This document shows, piece by piece, positions 13,694 to 15,984 of a stretch of 15,984 nt of DNA (within the stretch, counting starts at the first letter, position 1; the number at the start of each line of letters is the position of its first letter). Position numbers and translations under genes: made by a program. Location of the stretch: NCBI GenBank assembly GCA_964541595.1, contig CAZIRO010000050.1, positions 1-15,984 on the forward strand, given 5' to 3'. Source of the stretch: CAZIRO01 sp964541595 (GTDB taxonomy: Bacteria; Acidobacteriota; HRBIN11). Under the pieces are notes generated by a model that was given only the letters and a program-made list of their open reading frames with translations, was not told the origin of the DNA and did not search any database.

Positions 13694-14876
13694 ATCTTCC
13701 GTCCCGATCGGTCAACGCCGGTTCTGGCCGAACCCGGCACTCCTGTGGCTGGTCCTGTATCTGATCGCCTGTATGGTTTCGATCACGGCCGCGCAGGTCC
13801 TGCTGGTTATCGCGGCGGTCGGCTATCTGGGACTTGCACCGCATCGCATATCGCGCGGGATCCAGGCCATTCCCGGTTATTTCTGGATGTGGAACCTGCT
13901 GTTCCTCGGATGGACCCTCCTGTCGGTGACCTGGGCGCTCGAGCCCGGTCGGGCATGGCGTCAGTTGTGGAAACTGCCCTTCTGGATCGGTATGGTCCTG
14001 GTCGCGGAAGTCGTCTGTTCCCTGGGGGATCGCGCGCGACGCGCGGTGGTCCTGGCGGTAGCCGCGGCGGGCACGGCGAATGCCGTCTGGGCACTGGTTC
14101 AGTTTGGCCAGCGCCGCATCGTCGGGCTGGAGGCCCGGCTGACCGGGTTCCAGGGACATTACATGACACTTGGTGGGATTCTCACGATCGCCATTGTATG
14201 GACCGTGGCGGCCACCACCGTCTGGCGAAAACGCGGGTTCTGGTACATTGCCCTGATTCTCATGTCCCTCGTACTGATCCTTTCACTGACGCGCAGCGCC
14301 TGGCTGGCCACACTCATCGGTACGATGATCGTCGCCCTGATGTACGGCCGCCGCATGACCGTGCGTGTGCTCGCCGTTCTGCTGCTCGGACTGCTGATCC
14401 TTCCATGGGTCGCTCCGGCGCCCGTCTGGAACCGCCTGACCCGATTCCTCAGCCCGGAAGAGATCTCCAACCAGATGCGTATCTGGTTATGGACGATGTC
14501 CCTGCGCGTGGTACGCGATTATCCCTGGCTGGGTACCGGTCCGGATCAGATGCCCTACGTGTATCCCAACTATCGCCTTTCAGCCATGCCCGCGGACCGC
14601 ATTCCCGAACACTTTCACAACAACCTCGTGCAGATCATGGTGGAACGCGGTCTGATCGGTCTGGTGTGCTGGATCGGATGGTACCTCAGCGGCGCCCAGT
14701 GGCTGCTCGTGCAGAGTCGCAGGGCAACAACGCGCATGCACCGCATGATGGCCGTCGGCGCATTTTCGGTATGGATCGCACTGGGCGTCGCCGGACTGTT
14801 TGAATACAACTTCGGGGACTCCGAAATCCTGATGATCTGGCTGACGCTGCCCGGTCTGGTGGCGGATCATGCATGA
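13647..14876 (+). CDS. O-antigen ligase/polymerase-type membrane protein
   Basis: This 409-residue integral membrane protein has about ten to eleven hydrophobic segments and a large extracytoplasmic loop, the layout of the WaaL/Wzy_C family that joins or polymerises surface polysaccharide at the periplasmic face. Family landmarks are ILSLTRSAWLA (211-221), DYPWLGTGPDQ (291-301) and the loop motif PEHFHNNLVQIMVERGLIGLV (320-340); His and Arg residues in this loop are important in WaaL. ATG 13647 lies inside the end of the glycosyltransferase gene, with GGAGG at 13633-13637. Starting there gives a polar, proline-rich cytoplasmic tail of about 30 residues before the first membrane segment. The stop overlaps the thiL start. 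Whether it is ligase or polymerase cannot be told from sequence alone. Confidence 0.85.
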   Translation: MVPTGFDSSPGPTPVESSVPIGQRRFWPNPALLWLVLYLIACMVSITAAQVLLVIAAVGYLGLAPHRISRGIQAIPGYFWMWNLLFLGWTLLSVTWALEPGRAWRQLWKLPFWIGMVLVAEVVCSLGDRARRAVVLAVAAAGTANAVWALVQFGQRRIVGLEARLTGFQGHYMTLGGILTIAIVWTVAATTVWRKRGFWYIALILMSLVLILSLTRSAWLATLIGTMIVALMYGRRMTVRVLAVLLLGLLILPWVAPAPVWNRLTRFLSPEEISNQMRIWLWTMSLRVVRDYPWLGTGPDQMPYVYPNYRLSAMPADRIPEHFHNNLVQIMVERGLIGLVCWIGWYLSGAQWLLVQSRRATTRMHRMMAVGAFSVWIALGVAGLFEYNFGDSEILMIWLTLPGLVADHA

Positions 14877-15900
14877 ATGGGAATGGGTCGAGGCCATCGC
14901 GCACATGGCGGGACCGCCACCGGAATACGTTCACGCCACCTGGCAGGAAGACGCGACCGTCGGCCGATGGCCGGATCGGACGTGGTGGGTGTGTTCCGTT
15001 GACCAGTTGATTGAGGGAGTCCATTTCCGACGCTGCTGGGCACCCCTGGATGACTGGGGAACGAAAGCCGTCCTGCGGAGTGTCAGCGATCTCTGGGTCA
15101 AGGGCGCACGCCCGCGTCTCCTGTGGATTGCCCTGCAGGTACCGCCCGAAGGCACGCCACAGGAGGCCCGTACCCTGTACCGGGGAATTGTCCGCGCATG
15201 TCGCCGTATGGGTGTCTACCTGACCGGCGGGGACACCTCGCGGGGTCCGGTATGGGCGATGGCCTGTACGGTTATCGGCAGTACCCGCCACCCGGTGCTG
15301 CGGTTCGGTGCCCGAATCGGTGATCGGGTCTGGCTGACGGGACCCACGGGATGGGCCGCAGCCGGTGTCCATCTGTTTGAACGGTGGCGTCACCTGAACC
15401 TGGAAACACCGCTCATCACCGCATGGCGCACCATCGTGCACCGGCACGATCCCTGGCCCGCATCGTACCATCCGTGGATCCGGCGCGCGCTTCAGGCCAT
15501 CGTGCGTCCCCGGTTGCCCGTGCGGTTCCGATCGTGGATGCAACAGTACGGACACGCGTCCATCGACGTCAGCGACGGCCTCCTCATCGACCTCTGGCGG
15601 GTGCTGCGCGTGAATCACCTGGCCGCGGAGATCGATGCTGCGGCCATGCACCCGACCGTGAGTTTCGCCCGCCTGTGCCATCGGCTCGGGGTCGATCCCT
15701 GGCAGTGGATCCTCACCGGCGGTGAAGACTACGCCTGGATCGTGGTGACCGCTCCGGACGTACCCCGTCCCCCTTACCGGGGGATCCGGAACATCGGCCG
15801 CATCATTGACGGTCCCCCGGGGGAAATCCGCATCCGATGGCCGGACGGACGCACGGAACGGCTGGTACCGTCCGGATGGGACCACTGGAACGGGAAGTGA
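14869..15900 (+). CDS. thiL: thiamine-monophosphate kinase
   Basis: This 343-residue cytoplasmic enzyme converts thiamine monophosphate to the cofactor thiamine diphosphate using ATP. The family motifs are in order: EDATV (27-31, metal binding, usually GDDA), DQLIEGVHF (45-53), SVSDLWVKGA (71-80), LTGGDTSRG (118-126), IGDRVWLTGPTG (150-161), SIDVSDGLLIDL (231-242) and TGGEDYAW (283-290). The length fits ThiL (about 320-350). ATG 14869 overlaps the stop of the ligase-type gene by eight bases, which suggests translational coupling. A central insert (about 175-225), rich in Trp, His and Arg, is somewhat longer than in E. coli. It is the last gene of the polysaccharide operon; the functional tie to its neighbours is unclear and may be only co-expression. 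The first motif has Glu instead of Gly-Asp, a minor deviation. Confidence 0.9.
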   Translation: MHEWEWVEAIAHMAGPPPEYVHATWQEDATVGRWPDRTWWVCSVDQLIEGVHFRRCWAPLDDWGTKAVLRSVSDLWVKGARPRLLWIALQVPPEGTPQEARTLYRGIVRACRRMGVYLTGGDTSRGPVWAMACTVIGSTRHPVLRFGARIGDRVWLTGPTGWAAAGVHLFERWRHLNLETPLITAWRTIVHRHDPWPASYHPWIRRALQAIVRPRLPVRFRSWMQQYGHASIDVSDGLLIDLWRVLRVNHLAAEIDAAAMHPTVSFARLCHRLGVDPWQWILTGGEDYAWIVVTAPDVPRPPYRGIRNIGRIIDGPPGEIRIRWPDGRTERLVPSGWDHWNGK

Positions 15901-15923
15901 GGATCGTCACTGCCCGACCGCTG

Positions 15924-15949
15924 CCTGAAATCGGGACAGGCCATGGGAC
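15924..15949. repeat. dispersed GGGACAGG repeat, right-hand copy
   Basis: These 26 bases match 1835-1860 with one mismatch (C for T at 15941). GGGAC units start at 15933 and 15945, again 12 bases apart. Similarity weakens but continues downstream, with GGTCCCCATGCGGTCATGCGCTAT resembling the sequence after 1865. It is in the short spacer straight after the thiL stop, paralleling the left copy, which lies behind the cupredoxin operon. No gene is seen in the final 84 bases. Confidence 0.85.
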
Positions 15950-15984
15950 ACCGTGGGTCCCCATGCGGTCATGCGCTATCCCCA

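Overview
The window is a gene-dense, GC-rich stretch of bacterial chromosome with every supported gene on the + strand. A SurA-like chaperone, an O-antigen ligase-type membrane protein and a family 9 (heptosyltransferase-type) glycosyltransferase point to a diderm (Gram-negative-type) bacterium. The phylum cannot be fixed from the sequence. The NosY/NosL fragment suggests a nitrous oxide reductase (nos) locus just upstream, outside the window. No rRNA, tRNA, CRISPR array, transposase or phage gene was seen.

Layout. (1) Positions 1-1729: the tail of a nos-type accessory operon, with the C-terminal part of a NosY-like ABC permease, a NosL-like copper lipoprotein, and a secreted cupredoxin joined to a carboxypeptidase-regulatory-like domain. 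The genes are translationally overlapped (GTGA and ATGA junctions). (2) Positions 1730-2139: the only long gene-free stretch. It holds a strong hairpin, two inverted arrays of GTCCC/GGGAC units with 12-bp spacing, a 7-bp tandem repeat between them, and a near-consensus sigma-70 promoter. (3) Positions 2140-12582: a long co-directional series, probably one or two operons. It encodes a geranylgeranyl-reductase-type flavoprotein, an exported metallo-beta-lactamase-fold protein, two envelope parvulin/SurA-type chaperones, a degenerate sigma-54-activator-like AAA+ protein with a Fis-type helix-turn-helix, a ChlI/MoxR-like AAA+ ATPase, its VWA partner, and two tandem exported proteins each made of about 12 ankyrin repeats. 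A 9-bp tandem repeat with a perfect 22-bp palindrome sits exactly at the ATPase/VWA junction. (4) Positions 12628-15900: a new promoter (extended -10) drives a glycosyltransferase, an O-antigen ligase-like protein and thiamine-monophosphate kinase (ThiL), with overlapping reading frames. (5) Positions 15901-15984: gene-free tail carrying another copy of the dispersed GGGACAGG repeat.

How they may fit together: block 1 serves copper delivery and maturation for a periplasmic copper enzyme. Block 4 builds surface polysaccharide, with thiL probably a passenger. The most intriguing block is 3, where periplasmic folding factors are followed by a transcription-factor-like AAA+ protein that has lost its sigma-54 hallmarks, a MoxR-type ATPase/VWA pair, and twin exported ankyrin proteins. 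A link between these as an envelope remodelling or quality-control module is an inference from gene order only.
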